This document shows, in pieces, positions 1 through 8,277 of a stretch of DNA of 64,000 bases. Position 1 is the stretch's first letter. Every line of letters begins with the position of its first letter. A model generated the notes under the pieces. It made no database searches, was not told the origin of the DNA, and saw only the letters and a list, made by a program, of their open reading frames with translations. This stretch comes from Candidatus Endomicrobiellum incisitermitis. Its GTDB lineage: Bacteria; Elusimicrobiota; Endomicrobiia; Endomicrobiales; Endomicrobiaceae. A program made the translations under genes and the position numbers. Location: positions 1 to 64,000 of the forward strand of contig JAISOG010000035.1 in the NCBI GenBank assembly GCA_031275795.1, written 5' to 3'.

Positions 1-1
1 A

Positions 2-193
2 GAAAAGAGTATTGTGGTAGTAGAGACAAAGTATGGAAAAGATAAACATATAAGTAAAATGTTAAAAGAAGCGATGGAACAAATAAGAAGAAATAAGTAC
101 TATGAGAAGTATATAAGCAGTAATCCAACACTATTAGCAATAGTGTTTAGTGAAAACAAAGATATTGGTTGTAGGTTTGAAAGAGTAAATTGA
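2..193 (+). CDS. C-terminal fragment of a PD-(D/E)XK nuclease-like protein (partial)
   Basis: The frame is open from the window edge to a TGA stop and encodes 63 residues. It contains VVVETKYGK followed by a helix with EAMEQIRRNKYYEKY, then LLAIVFSENKDIGCRFERV. This order (core strand with an acidic residue and Lys, an EQI..KYYEKY helix, a GI.FS strand) is what I know from the C-terminal nuclease-like domain of AAA-ATPase/PD-(D/E)XK proteins (PDDEXK_9 type), which are often multicopy in symbiont genomes. The function of that family is poorly known. The 5' part lies outside the window, so it cannot be told whether the gene is intact. Assignment is by remembered motif only. Confidence 0.5.
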   Translation, partial: EKSIVVVETKYGKDKHISKMLKEAMEQIRRNKYYEKYISSNPTLLAIVFSENKDIGCRFERVN

Positions 194-256
194 GTATGAG
201 ATAAAGATAGGAAAAAAGAAGGAGTAGCAGGTAATACTTCTAATAGGAAATTTAAG

Positions 257-640
257 ATGTTAGTATCTGCTGTTTGTGTATTTTTTGGTGGAGCTTTTGG
301 CGCTTTGAGTAGGTTTTTAATATCAGAGTTGTTTTGTATAACAAAATGGGGAATTCCATTCACTTTAATATTTATAAACTTTTTTGGTTGTTTGTTTATG
401 GGCATTTTTGGTAGTTTGTTTGAGTTGTTTGATCACAGTAATAGCGTTAAGCATTTTTTGCTTGTAGGTTTTTTAGGAGGATTTACAACTTTATCATCTT
501 TTTCGTTAGAGTTTTTTGACTTAATAAAAAATTCTCAAATTTTTTTAGGGTTTTTATATGTGTTTTTGTCAATTGTGTTATCGTTGAGCGGCTTTTATTT
601 TGGATATGCATTAATTAAAGTTGCCATAAAGTGTTGGTAA
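257..640 (+). CDS. crcB: Fluoride ion channel CrcB/FluC
   Basis: This 127-residue integral membrane protein has four predicted membrane segments. Family marks are visible: GGAFGALSRF near the N-terminus, the conserved Asn in FINFFGC in helix 2, and GFLGGFTTLSSFSLE in helix 3, which holds the Phe box and Na+ site region of Fluc channels. Fluc proteins work as antiparallel dual-topology dimers that let fluoride leave the cytoplasm. A single gene therefore suffices, as seen here. No fluoride riboswitch consensus is visible in the 63 bases before the ATG. The next gene, nadE, follows closely, so the two may be co-transcribed. Confidence 0.93.
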   Translation: MLVSAVCVFFGGAFGALSRFLISELFCITKWGIPFTLIFINFFGCLFMGIFGSLFELFDHSNSVKHFLLVGFLGGFTTLSSFSLEFFDLIKNSQIFLGFLYVFLSIVLSLSGFYFGYALIKVAIKCW

Positions 641-661
641 ATTTATTTTGTGGGAATAAAC

Positions 662-2551
662 ATGAAATTTGGTTTTGTAAAAGTTGCAGCAGCTACTCCA
701 CATTTACACGTTGCAGATCCGTTAGCAAATAGTAAGGAAATAATAAAGTTAATAAAACAGGCAAATTCTCATAATGTTGAAGTTTTAGTTTTCCCTGAAC
801 TTTGCACAACGGGCTATACATGTGGAGAGTTGTTTTTATCTAATGTTATTTTAAGTTCTGTTAATAATGCGCTTTTTGACATTTGTAAAACAACTTTAGG
901 TAAAAAGGCTTTAGTTTTTGTGGGTAGCCCTGTATGTGCCAATAATAAACTTTATTCTTGTGCTATTGCTTTACAAAACGGAAAAGTTTTAGGGGTAGTT
1001 CCTAAAACATATTTGCCAGCATATTCTGAATTTTATGAAACTAGACATTTTGCTTCTGGGAACAATATCGCTAGTGAAATTAACATTTGTGGTCAAAACT
1101 GTTTTTTTGGAACAGATATAATTTTTGAAGCAAAAAATACTCAAACATTAAAAATTGCTGTTGAAATATGCGAAGATATGTTTGTCCCTGTACCACCGTC
1201 TAGCAGACATGTAAAAGCTGGAACGTCTATAATAGTAAACCTTTCTGCTTCAAACGAACTTATTGGCAAAAGCGATTATAGAAAAACGCTTATTAAAGCT
1301 CAGACTGGTAGACTTTCTTGTGGATATGTGTACGCTTCTGCAGGAACTGGAGAGTCTGTAAGCGATATAATTTTTTCTGGCCATCGTATAATAGCTGAAA
1401 ATGGGGAAATAATTAAAGAAAGCCCTCTTTTTGAAACAGGTCTTACAATAACAGAAATTGACACGCAAAAATTAGACTATGAACGTCGTAGGTTGAATGT
1501 TTTTAAAACAGGTGTTTTTAATTATAAAGTTGTTAAGTTTGACTTTGATGTTAACACTACAAATTTAACACGCAATATTTCGCCTTTACCTTTTGTTCCT
1601 GACGATAGCAACTCTTTATCTAACAGGGCTGAGCTAATACTGCAAATGCAGTCTCAAGCTTTAGCTCAAAGATTAGAATTTACAAATTTAAATGCTGTAA
1701 TAGGCATTTCTGGTGGGCTTGACTCTGCACTTGCATTGTTAGTTGTTTTAAGAAGTTATAAACTTTTAGAAAGAGATTTAGAAGGTATTATTGCTGTTAC
1801 TATGCCTGGCCCTGGTACAAGCAAAAAAACGCTTGAAAATGTGTATGGCATGTCTAAATCGTTTGGAATAAAAATAAAAGAAATTTCTATACTAGAAGCG
1901 CTAAATAAACATTTAAAAGATATTGGACATGATGGAAATAAAAATATTGTCTATGAGAATGCTCAGGCTAGAGAACGTACACAGATTTTAATGGACATAG
2001 CTAATCAGCAAAAAGGGCTTGTTATAGGTACGGGTGACTTATCAGAAAATGCTTTGGGATGGTGCACTTATAATGGCGATCATATGTCCATGTATGCTAT
2101 AAATGCGTCTATTCCAAAAACGCTTGTAAAATATCTTGTCTCTTATGAAGCCAAACGAGTTAAAAAATATGAAAAAGTTTTAACAGACATTTTAAATACA
2201 GAGATTAGTCCTGAGCTTTTGCCATCTAAAGACGGTAAAATTTTTCAAAAAACAGAGCGCATAGTTGGCCCTTACGAGCTTTGCGATTTCTTTTTATATT
2301 ACACAGTGCGTTTTGGCCAAAGTCCGGATAAAACTCTTTTTCTTGCAGCTAAAACATTTTCTAAAAAATATAGTAAAAAAGAAATAAAGACGCATTTTGT
2401 AAACTTTATAGAACGTTTTTTTTCAAATCAGTTTAAACGCAATTGTATGCCAGATAGTATAAAAGTTGGTACAGTATCTCTATCCTCTAGGGGAGACTGG
2501 AGAATGCCTACAGAAGCTAGCAAAGAGCAATGGTTGAAAAGTTTAAAATAG
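662..2551 (+). CDS. nadE: Glutamine-dependent NAD+ synthetase
   Basis: It makes NAD+ from deamido-NAD+, ATP and glutamine in the cytoplasm. The N-terminal nitrilase-type amidase domain (about 1-270) has the catalytic set Glu46 (FPELCTTGY), Lys115 (VPKTYLP) and Cys170 (VEICEDMF). The C-terminal synthetase domain (about 330-620) has the pyrophosphatase loop GISGGLDSAL and GTGDLSENALGW. The length of 629 residues is normal for the two-domain form. I place the start at the ATG at 662, preceded by GGGA; an in-frame GTG four codons upstream at 650 has no ribosome site. The gene has its own ammonia-producing domain, so no separate amidotransferase is needed. Confidence 0.95.
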   Translation: MKFGFVKVAAATPHLHVADPLANSKEIIKLIKQANSHNVEVLVFPELCTTGYTCGELFLSNVILSSVNNALFDICKTTLGKKALVFVGSPVCANNKLYSCAIALQNGKVLGVVPKTYLPAYSEFYETRHFASGNNIASEINICGQNCFFGTDIIFEAKNTQTLKIAVEICEDMFVPVPPSSRHVKAGTSIIVNLSASNELIGKSDYRKTLIKAQTGRLSCGYVYASAGTGESVSDIIFSGHRIIAENGEIIKESPLFETGLTITEIDTQKLDYERRRLNVFKTGVFNYKVVKFDFDVNTTNLTRNISPLPFVPDDSNSLSNRAELILQMQSQALAQRLEFTNLNAVIGISGGLDSALALLVVLRSYKLLERDLEGIIAVTMPGPGTSKKTLENVYGMSKSFGIKIKEISILEALNKHLKDIGHDGNKNIVYENAQARERTQILMDIANQQKGLVIGTGDLSENALGWCTYNGDHMSMYAINASIPKTLVKYLVSYEAKRVKKYEKVLTDILNTEISPELLPSKDGKIFQKTERIVGPYELCDFFLYYTVRFGQSPDKTLFLAAKTFSKKYSKKEIKTHFVNFIERFFSNQFKRNCMPDSIKVGTVSLSSRGDWRMPTEASKEQWLKSLK

Positions 2552-2560
2552 TTTTAGAAC

Positions 2561-3964
2561 TTAACCGTCAACAATTTTCATTTTAATTACGCGCATATGT
2601 TTCCATTTGTCTGTTTTGTATCTTTTATAACAGAAAAACATGAGCATAATACAGTAAATAGTTAGAACACTCCAACATGGATATAACCCTAATTTTAAAA
2701 TTCCAACGATCAAGTACATCAGTGCGCTTATAAATAGTGCAAGTTTTATAACAAGTTGCATTACAAATTTTGTGTCTCCTGCACCTTTGATTGCGGAAGA
2801 AAATACTATACTTACAGCTTCAAACAAAGCAGACGAAGCAAGAAATCGGAATAATATTAATACAGTTGGTCTTATTTGTTCAATAATAAAAGTATCTTTC
2901 CCTCTTGAGAAAGGGTATATAAACATGTCAGGGAATACTAAAAATGCAATAACAAGAATTGTAACATAAGTAAGTGTTATATGCATTACTGATTTTATAG
3001 CTATTTTAGCAATAGAAGCTTTGTTTTTACCTAAATAGTTTCCAACAATTATTGAAGCTGTCACGCCAAAACCCAACAATGGCATATACGCAATATTGTA
3101 TATGTTCATTGCCATGTTTGATGCTATAAGTTCATTTTTGCCTAAAGTCCCTATTACAAGTGTAAAAAGAGTAAACACGGATAAGTCAAAAGACATATGT
3201 ATCCCGTTTGGTAAACCAAACTTTACTAAACGTTTTATTTTATCGATGTTTAGTTTTGTGTTCCTTGTTTTATATAACGTATTATTTTTTTTAGATAGCA
3301 TTGGTATAAGTAGTAACATAAAAGCTACAAAAGAACCTATGATAGTTCCTATTGCAGCTCCAGTTATGCCAAGCTCAGGAAAGCCGCATTTACCAAAAAT
3401 TAGAACATAGTCAAAAACTATATTTACTAATACGCCTGCTATGTTTACAAGCAAAATAACAGTTGTTTTTCCTCTACCTGAATAAAAGCCAGATAGTGCT
3501 GTAAGAGCAAAGTATGTACAGGAACCGTAGCATAATGCATTAAAATATTTAACTTCTTCACATATTATACTTTTTGGATGCCCTATAAAATTAAATATAT
3601 CTTGAGAAAAAAAAGTAAAAATAATAAGCACGAAAGCACTTAAGATTGCTATATAAAAACTTTGCCAAACAGTGTTGCCTATTGAATGGTACTCTTTTTT
3701 GCCATTGTATTGAGCAACAAAAACATCTACATATAGAGTCATTCCAGCAAAAATATTTATAAGGGAACAGTTTAGAAGACCTGCAGGAAGAGATGCTGCA
3801 TAAGCATCTTTAGAGTAGCATACAAGAAAAAATTTATCAATAAAGGATTGAAAAGCCCATGCACTTGTAGAAATTATTAATGGAATTGCTATTTTAAGAA
3901 TTTCTTCATAACCTGCAGTGGCAAAAAAACGTTTTTTTATATTTTTATAAAGTCTATAAATCAT
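2561..3964 (-). CDS. MATE family multidrug/organic cation exporter
   Basis: A cation-coupled antiporter of the inner membrane with about twelve hydrophobic segments in two homologous halves, 467 residues, the usual MATE length. Family-like stretches include IAIPLIISTSAWAFQSFIDKF at the N-terminus, GITGAAIGTIIGSF in the first half and GFGVTASIIVGNYLGKNK at the start of the second half. The substrate cannot be read from sequence. It lies convergent to nadE (9 bp between stops) and its start overlaps the end of the lipoprotein gene by about 11 bp, so the pair is probably translationally coupled. A GTG at 3967 directly precedes the ATG used here; no strong ribosome site separates the two. Confidence 0.85.
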   Translation of the reverse strand: MIYRLYKNIKKRFFATAGYEEILKIAIPLIISTSAWAFQSFIDKFFLVCYSKDAYAASLPAGLLNCSLINIFAGMTLYVDVFVAQYNGKKEYHSIGNTVWQSFYIAILSAFVLIIFTFFSQDIFNFIGHPKSIICEEVKYFNALCYGSCTYFALTALSGFYSGRGKTTVILLVNIAGVLVNIVFDYVLIFGKCGFPELGITGAAIGTIIGSFVAFMLLLIPMLSKKNNTLYKTRNTKLNIDKIKRLVKFGLPNGIHMSFDLSVFTLFTLVIGTLGKNELIASNMAMNIYNIAYMPLLGFGVTASIIVGNYLGKNKASIAKIAIKSVMHITLTYVTILVIAFLVFPDMFIYPFSRGKDTFIIEQIRPTVLILFRFLASSALFEAVSIVFSSAIKGAGDTKFVMQLVIKLALFISALMYLIVGILKLGLYPCWSVLTIYCIMLMFFCYKRYKTDKWKHMRVIKMKIVDG

Positions 3965-4601
3965 CACGAGTAAGCATTATCCCATTTGGCTTATAGATTT
4001 GCCTATATTGATCGGGTACTTCTGGAATCAAAGTTTGCATTAAGGTGTGAAGGGTTAACGGGACGACAGTTACACCTTGGCTTATATAATAGCCTTTACC
4101 TCTTGCACCCATATTGTCAATCATAATTCTTAATTCTTCGTCGGAATATTGTTTCCAAAAATCTGTATCTATATAACCACATTGCCCTAAATGTTTTAAG
4201 AGTCTTATTAATGCATAAATTGAGCAATTTGCATAAGTTTGTCCTTCATAACGTTTATCAGTACCATCTACGTAATAGAAATGGCTTCCATTAAATACTA
4301 TATGACCAGGTTCACCTTGATAAACTTCTATTCCTATTTTGGCTCTTGCACGACTTTGAACATCTGAAAGACCTCTATCTTTAAAATCTTTATACAAATT
4401 TTCATATAATATGGTAGCGAATGTGGTATCGGGTATGTTACTATGACTTAGACTGTTTAAATCAGCAGTAGTATTAACTAAATTGGTAGATTTTTTTTGC
4501 TCAACTACACGATCCACCTCTTGCAATAAATTTGAGCCATTTGAGCAGGCTGATAATAAAAATATAGATAATAGTAGAAATAGATGTATGTGTGTATTCA
4601 T
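3954..4601 (-). CDS. Lipoprotein of unknown function with an NCS/His-containing domain
   Basis: Residues 1-19 form a type II signal peptide ending in the lipobox LLSAC (Cys19 lipidated), so the protein is membrane anchored outside the cytoplasm. A flexible linker follows, then a domain with GHIVFNGSHFYYVDG and YANCSIYALIRLLKHLGQCGY. The Asn-Cys-Ser at a helix start followed by a later His is reminiscent of papain-like proteases (C39, OTU), but no catalytic triad can be established and I do not assign an activity. The gene overlaps the downstream MATE exporter by about 11 bp. A promoter sits so close to the ATG that the mRNA would be nearly leaderless. No homologue is recognised. Confidence 0.6.
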   Translation of the reverse strand: MNTHIHLFLLLSIFLLSACSNGSNLLQEVDRVVEQKKSTNLVNTTADLNSLSHSNIPDTTFATILYENLYKDFKDRGLSDVQSRARAKIGIEVYQGEPGHIVFNGSHFYYVDGTDKRYEGQTYANCSIYALIRLLKHLGQCGYIDTDFWKQYSDEELRIMIDNMGARGKGYYISQGVTVVPLTLHTLMQTLIPEVPDQYRQIYKPNGIMLTRDDL

Positions 4602-4609
4602 AATAAAAT

Positions 4610-4638
4610 ATTATAGTACATTAAAGTATTTATTTCAA
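4610..4638 (-). promoter_or_regulatory. Sigma70-type promoter of the lipoprotein-MATE pair
   Basis: On the minus strand TTGAAA (4638-4633) and TATAAT (4615-4610) are separated by exactly 17 bases. Transcription would begin near 4603, two bases before the ATG at 4601, and no Shine-Dalgarno sequence lies before that ATG. This implies a leaderless or near-leaderless transcript. Confidence 0.55.
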
Positions 4639-4718
4639 GTAATGAAATGTGAAAAATATGTGTTCTTTACTTTTAAATTTCAAAGAGTTTAACATGTTGT
4701 CAGATACTAAATAATAAA

Positions 4719-4747
4719 TTGATTTTTTGTTTATAGTTTGATAAAAT
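4719..4747 (+). promoter_or_regulatory. Probable promoter of the tRNA-Lys/tRNA-Leu pair
   Basis: TTGATT (4719-4724) and TAAAAT (4742-4747) with a 17-base spacer, about 35 bases before the mature tRNA-Lys. Both boxes are near-consensus, but in AT-rich DNA such pairs arise by chance. Confidence 0.4.
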
Positions 4748-4781
4748 TCTGCCTGTTGTACACCTTATTTTGTCATTAAAA

Positions 4782-4854
4782 GCGCTGCTAGCTCAATTGG
4801 TAGAGCAAACGACTCTTAATCGTTAGGTTATAGGTTCAATTCCTATGCAGCGCA
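4782..4854 (+). tRNA. tRNA-Lys (anticodon CTT)
   Basis: The acceptor arms GCGCTGC and GCAGCGC pair fully. The anticodon stem AACGA/TCGTT closes the loop CTCTTAA, giving anticodon CTT for AAG codons. The T-arm contains GGTTCAATTCC. CCA is not encoded; the discriminator is A. It is 37 bp upstream of tRNA-Leu and probably co-transcribed. Confidence 0.95.
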
Positions 4855-4891
4855 TATTGTGTTAGTATACAAAATTTTACTATACAAAAGT

Positions 4892-4973
4892 GCGGGCGTG
4901 GCGGAATTGGCAGACGCGTATGGCTTAGGACCATATACCATAAGGTGTGGGGGTTCAAGTCCCTCCGTCCGCA
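4892..4973 (+). tRNA. tRNA-Leu (anticodon TAG)
   Basis: Acceptor arms GCGGGCG and CGTCCGC pair with one G-T. The anticodon stem TATGG/CCATA encloses CTTAGGA, giving anticodon TAG for CUA. A short variable arm, GGTTCAAGTCC T-arm and 82-base length fit class II tRNA-Leu. CCA is not encoded. Confidence 0.93.
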
Positions 4974-5006
4974 TATATTTTTATTATAAATCCATAATAA
5001 ATTACT

Positions 5007-5015
5007 TGTTATAAT
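5007..5015 (+). promoter_or_regulatory. Extended -10 promoter before tig
   Basis: TTGTTATAAT contains TG-N-TATAAT (TATAAT at 5010-5015), an extended -10 box, 17 bases before the tig ATG. No convincing -35 hexamer is present at the proper distance. The leader would be about 10 bases, with AAAGGGA serving as ribosome site. Confidence 0.4.
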
Positions 5016-5031
5016 ATAAAGGGAAAAGTAA

Positions 5032-6360
5032 ATGGCACAAGAAACAAAAACAGTTGAATTTAAATCTAGGGTCGTAGATAGAAAGCCGTGTTCTATAACT
5101 ATTGATGTTGAAGTAGCAGAAAATGTAGCCTCTTGTGAAGTGGAAAATGCGTTTAGTCAGATGCAAAAATATGCAAAAGTGGATGGTTTTAGACAAGGCA
5201 AAGTGCCTATAAGCGTTATAAAACAAAAATTTTTAGAGCAAGCTAAAAATAAAGCAATAGAAAATATTGTTAGAAAAACGGTTTTAGACGCATTAGGTAG
5301 AGAAAATTTTGTACCTATAGATTTTCCTGTAGTAGATGAGTTTGATTATGAATTAGGGCAAGTTTTAAAATATAGTTTTTCTACACAGTGTCATCCAAAA
5401 ATAGAATTAAAAGATTATAAAGGTATTTCCATAAAGAAAGAAGTTTTTAAGATTACTGATGCGAATTTAAACCAAAGTTTAGACGCTTTAAGAGAAAGAA
5501 ATGCAAGACTTGTAGAGTCTAAGTCTCTTGAAGTTAAAAAAGATAGTTTTGTAGGTGTAGATTATGAAGCTTTTGATAATGAAGGTAAACCGTTGCCTGA
5601 AATTACGTCTAAAGGGCACATGTTAGATTTGTCTTCGGGGAACACACTTGAAGGTTTTAAAGATGCGTTAGTTGGCGCAAAAGTTGGTGAAGAAAAAGAT
5701 GCTAAAATAGAATATCCTGCTGATTACCCAAATAAAGCGTTAGCAGGAAAAACGATCTCTTTTAAGGTAAAAGTAATTGAAATTAAAGAAAAACAAGTTT
5801 CAGAACTTAATGATGATTTTGCAAAAGATATGGGTACAGAGAATTTAGAAGATTTAAAAAACAAAGTAAAAGAAACTATGGAAATGCAGGAGAAGCGTCG
5901 TCAGGATATGGACGTTGAAAAACAAATTATAGATTATTTGCTTGAGAAAAATAAATTTGAAGTACCTTCTTCTTTAGTGGCAGAACAGAAAACTGCTCTT
6001 ATAGAAAAAATGAAGTCTTACATGCAAAATCAAGGTGCTCCTAAAGAGTATATTGCAAATCAAGTTGAACTTGGTGATTCAAAGTTTGCTCAAGAAGCAG
6101 AAAATAATGTTAGACTTTCTTATATTTTAAATTCAATATGCAATGCTGAAAATCTTGCAGTAACAAATACAGATATTGAATCAGAAAAAAATAAAATGAA
6201 ATCTTCTAACTCAGGAATAGATACTGATGTGGACAAATATTTTAACGAAAAAAAGGAAAATATATTAGTTTTTTTAAAAGAACGAAAACTTTTTAATTTT
6301 TTAATTGACAATGCAAAAGTAGAAACAGAAGAAAAAGATATGCCTTTAAGTAAAAATTAG
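5032..6360 (+). CDS. tig: Trigger factor, ribosome-associated chaperone
   Basis: It binds at the ribosome exit tunnel (through L23) and shields nascent chains. Three regions are recognisable: the N-terminal ribosome-binding domain with the signature [14 protein letters not shown] (about 53-66, equivalent to the GFRxGKxP ribosome contact), the FKBP-like prolyl isomerase domain (about 155-245, containing [17 protein letters not shown]), and the helical C-terminal substrate-binding domain. The 442-residue length is typical. It is the first gene of tig-clpP-clpX-lon, the common arrangement that groups folding and ATP-dependent proteolysis. Confidence 0.95.
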   Translation: MAQETKTVEFKSRVVDRKPCSITIDVEVAENVASCEVENAFSQMQKYAKVDGFRQGKVPISVIKQKFLEQAKNKAIENIVRKTVLDALGRENFVPIDFPVVDEFDYELGQVLKYSFSTQCHPKIELKDYKGISIKKEVFKITDANLNQSLDALRERNARLVESKSLEVKKDSFVGVDYEAFDNEGKPLPEITSKGHMLDLSSGNTLEGFKDALVGAKVGEEKDAKIEYPADYPNKALAGKTISFKVKVIEIKEKQVSELNDDFAKDMGTENLEDLKNKVKETMEMQEKRRQDMDVEKQIIDYLLEKNKFEVPSSLVAEQKTALIEKMKSYMQNQGAPKEYIANQVELGDSKFAQEAENNVRLSYILNSICNAENLAVTNTDIESEKNKMKSSNSGIDTDVDKYFNEKKENILVFLKERKLFNFLIDNAKVETEEKDMPLSKN

Positions 6361-6386
6361 TTACAGTTGATAGTTTGGGAGGAGAA

Positions 6387-6995
6387 ATGCCGTCTGTAAT
6401 GCCGACAGTAATTGAAAGATGGAGTCAAGGTTCTGCTGTAACTTATGATTTATATTCAAGACTTCTTAGAGATAGAATTATCTTTGTAGGTGGTTATGAC
6501 GGCTCTATTGCAACAGAGTCTGCTAACATATTAATAGCACAGCTTTTATATTTAGATTCTGAAGAGCCTGGAAAGGATATAAGTTTGTATATTAATTCGC
6601 CTGGTGGTATGGTTACTGCTGGACTTGCAGTTTATGATACTATGCAGTTTATAAAGAGTCCTATAACTACGATTTGTCTGGGAATGGCTATGTCTTTTGG
6701 CGCTGTGTTACTTGCTTCAGGCACAAAAGGTAAAAGATATGCTTTAACACATTCTCGTATAATGATACATCAGCCTTTGATATATGGTGGAGGTCTTTCT
6801 GGTACAGTGTCTGATATAGATATAGAAACAAAAGAGTTGCTTTCTACAAAAAATAAACTTTCAGAAATACTTGCAAAACATACAGGGAAAACTACAGAAC
6901 AAGTTTTAAAAGATACAGATAGGAATTATTATATGTCTGCTCAGGAAGCAAAAGAGTATGGACTCGTCGATGAAGTTGTTGCTAGTTTAAAGTAA
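6387..6995 (+). CDS. clpP: ATP-dependent Clp protease proteolytic subunit
   Basis: Serine peptidase that forms the double-heptamer chamber fed by ClpX. The catalytic residues are Ser103 in [12 protein letters not shown] and His128 in IMIHQP, with the Asp in the KDTDRN stretch. INSPGG at 70-74 is the conserved oxyanion-side glycine loop. The serine motif differs from the common GxAASMG; here it is AMSFG, still with the nucleophile in place. The start at 6387 is set by GGGAGGAG just upstream; a TTG at 6375 in the same frame lies inside that ribosome site. There are 26 bp to clpX, so one operon is likely. Confidence 0.96.
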   Translation: MPSVMPTVIERWSQGSAVTYDLYSRLLRDRIIFVGGYDGSIATESANILIAQLLYLDSEEPGKDISLYINSPGGMVTAGLAVYDTMQFIKSPITTICLGMAMSFGAVLLASGTKGKRYALTHSRIMIHQPLIYGGGLSGTVSDIDIETKELLSTKNKLSEILAKHTGKTTEQVLKDTDRNYYMSAQEAKEYGLVDEVVASLK

Positions 6996-7020
6996 TATTA
7001 TAATTTAAAGTAGGGTTATA

Positions 7021-8277
7021 ATGAGTAAAGAGTTTAATGAACATTGTGTTTTTTGTGAGAGAACTTATCCGGAAAAGCTTGTAGGAGTAAATGGTTTTTA
7101 TATTTGCCAGACCTGCGCTAAAACTTCTTTGGACATGTTTAAAGATTTAAATAAAAACGGTTTTAAAAGTACTGCACTTAACTTGTTGAAGCCAAGAGAA
7201 ATCAAAAGTATTCTTGATAGTTATATTGTAGGGCAAGAACACGCAAAAAAAACTTTGTCTGTGGCAGTGTATAACCACTATAAGAGGCTACAGAACGTTA
7301 TTTTAGATAATAAAGATGATGTTGAGCTGCAGAAATCTAATGTTTTACTTATAGGACCAACTGGTACTGGCAAAACATTGTTAGCGCAAACTTTAGCAAA
7401 GATTTTAAATGTTCCGTTTGCTATTTCTGACGCTACAACTTTGACGGAAGCTGGGTATGTTGGGGAAGATGTTGAAAATATACTTTTAAGACTTATTCAA
7501 AATGCAGATTATGATATAGAAATGGCTCAAAAAGGTATTATTTATATAGATGAAATAGATAAAATCGCAAGGAAATCTGACACACCTTCAATAACAAGAG
7601 ACGTTTCTGGAGAAGGCGTGCAACAAGCGCTTTTAAAAATTCTTGAAGGAACAATTACAAATGTGCCTCCACAGGGTGGAAGAAAACATCCTCAACAAGA
7701 ATATATAAAAATAGACACAACAAATATTTTGTTTATTTGTGGTGGCGCTTTTGATGGTCTTGAAAAAATAATAGAAAAAAGACTGTCTAAAAAAACTTTA
7801 GGTTTTATAACAAATGGCATAGACAATAGAGAAAACTTTAAGACTACTGATTTTGCTTTGTCTAATGTCGAAAGTCAAGATTTAATAAAATTCGGACTTA
7901 TACCAGAATTTGTTGGTAGGTTGCCGGTTGTTAGTAGCCTTAATCATTTATCTGTTTTAGATTTAGTTCATATTTTAACTGAACCTAAAAATGCGCTAGT
8001 AAAACAGTACAAGAAAATGTTTTCTTTAGAAAACGTAGAGCTTGAATTTGAACAAATTGCCTTAGAAGAAATAGCTAAGGAGACTTTAAAAAAAGGCTCA
8101 GGAGCTAGAGGATTGAGGTCTATTATAGAAAATATTTTAATGGATGTTATGTTTAATGTTCCTGAGGATACCTCAATAGGAAAAGTCATAGTTACAGAAA
8201 ATACTGTATTAAAAAAAGAAAGTCCTGAGTTTGTGTATAAAAAAATACAAAGGAGACCAAATGAGCGAATTGGATAG
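7021..8277 (+). CDS. clpX: ClpX unfoldase, AAA+ ATPase subunit of ClpXP
   Basis: A hexameric unfoldase that recognises tagged proteins and threads them into ClpP. The N-terminal zinc-binding domain shows CVFC and CQTC (four Cys in the first 33 residues). The AAA+ core carries the Walker A loop GPTGTGKT, Walker B IIYIDEID and the pore/sensor region with [19 protein letters not shown] and similar ClpP contacts lie in the C-terminal half. The length of 418 residues is normal. Its last 17 bases overlap the start of lon, implying coupled translation. Confidence 0.96.
   Translation: MSKEFNEHCVFCERTYPEKLVGVNGFYICQTCAKTSLDMFKDLNKNGFKSTALNLLKPREIKSILDSYIVGQEHAKKTLSVAVYNHYKRLQNVILDNKDDVELQKSNVLLIGPTGTGKTLLAQTLAKILNVPFAISDATTLTEAGYVGEDVENILLRLIQNADYDIEMAQKGIIYIDEIDKIARKSDTPSITRDVSGEGVQQALLKILEGTITNVPPQGGRKHPQQEYIKIDTTNILFICGGAFDGLEKIIEKRLSKKTLGFITNGIDNRENFKTTDFALSNVESQDLIKFGLIPEFVGRLPVVSSLNHLSVLDLVHILTEPKNALVKQYKKMFSLENVELEFEQIALEEIAKETLKKGSGARGLRSIIENILMDVMFNVPEDTSIGKVIVTENTVLKKESPEFVYKKIQRRPNERIG

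Noticed and set aside
194-256. Fluoride riboswitch before crcB
   Set aside because: The conserved GG-GATG start and pseudoknot pieces are not present in the 63 bases available.
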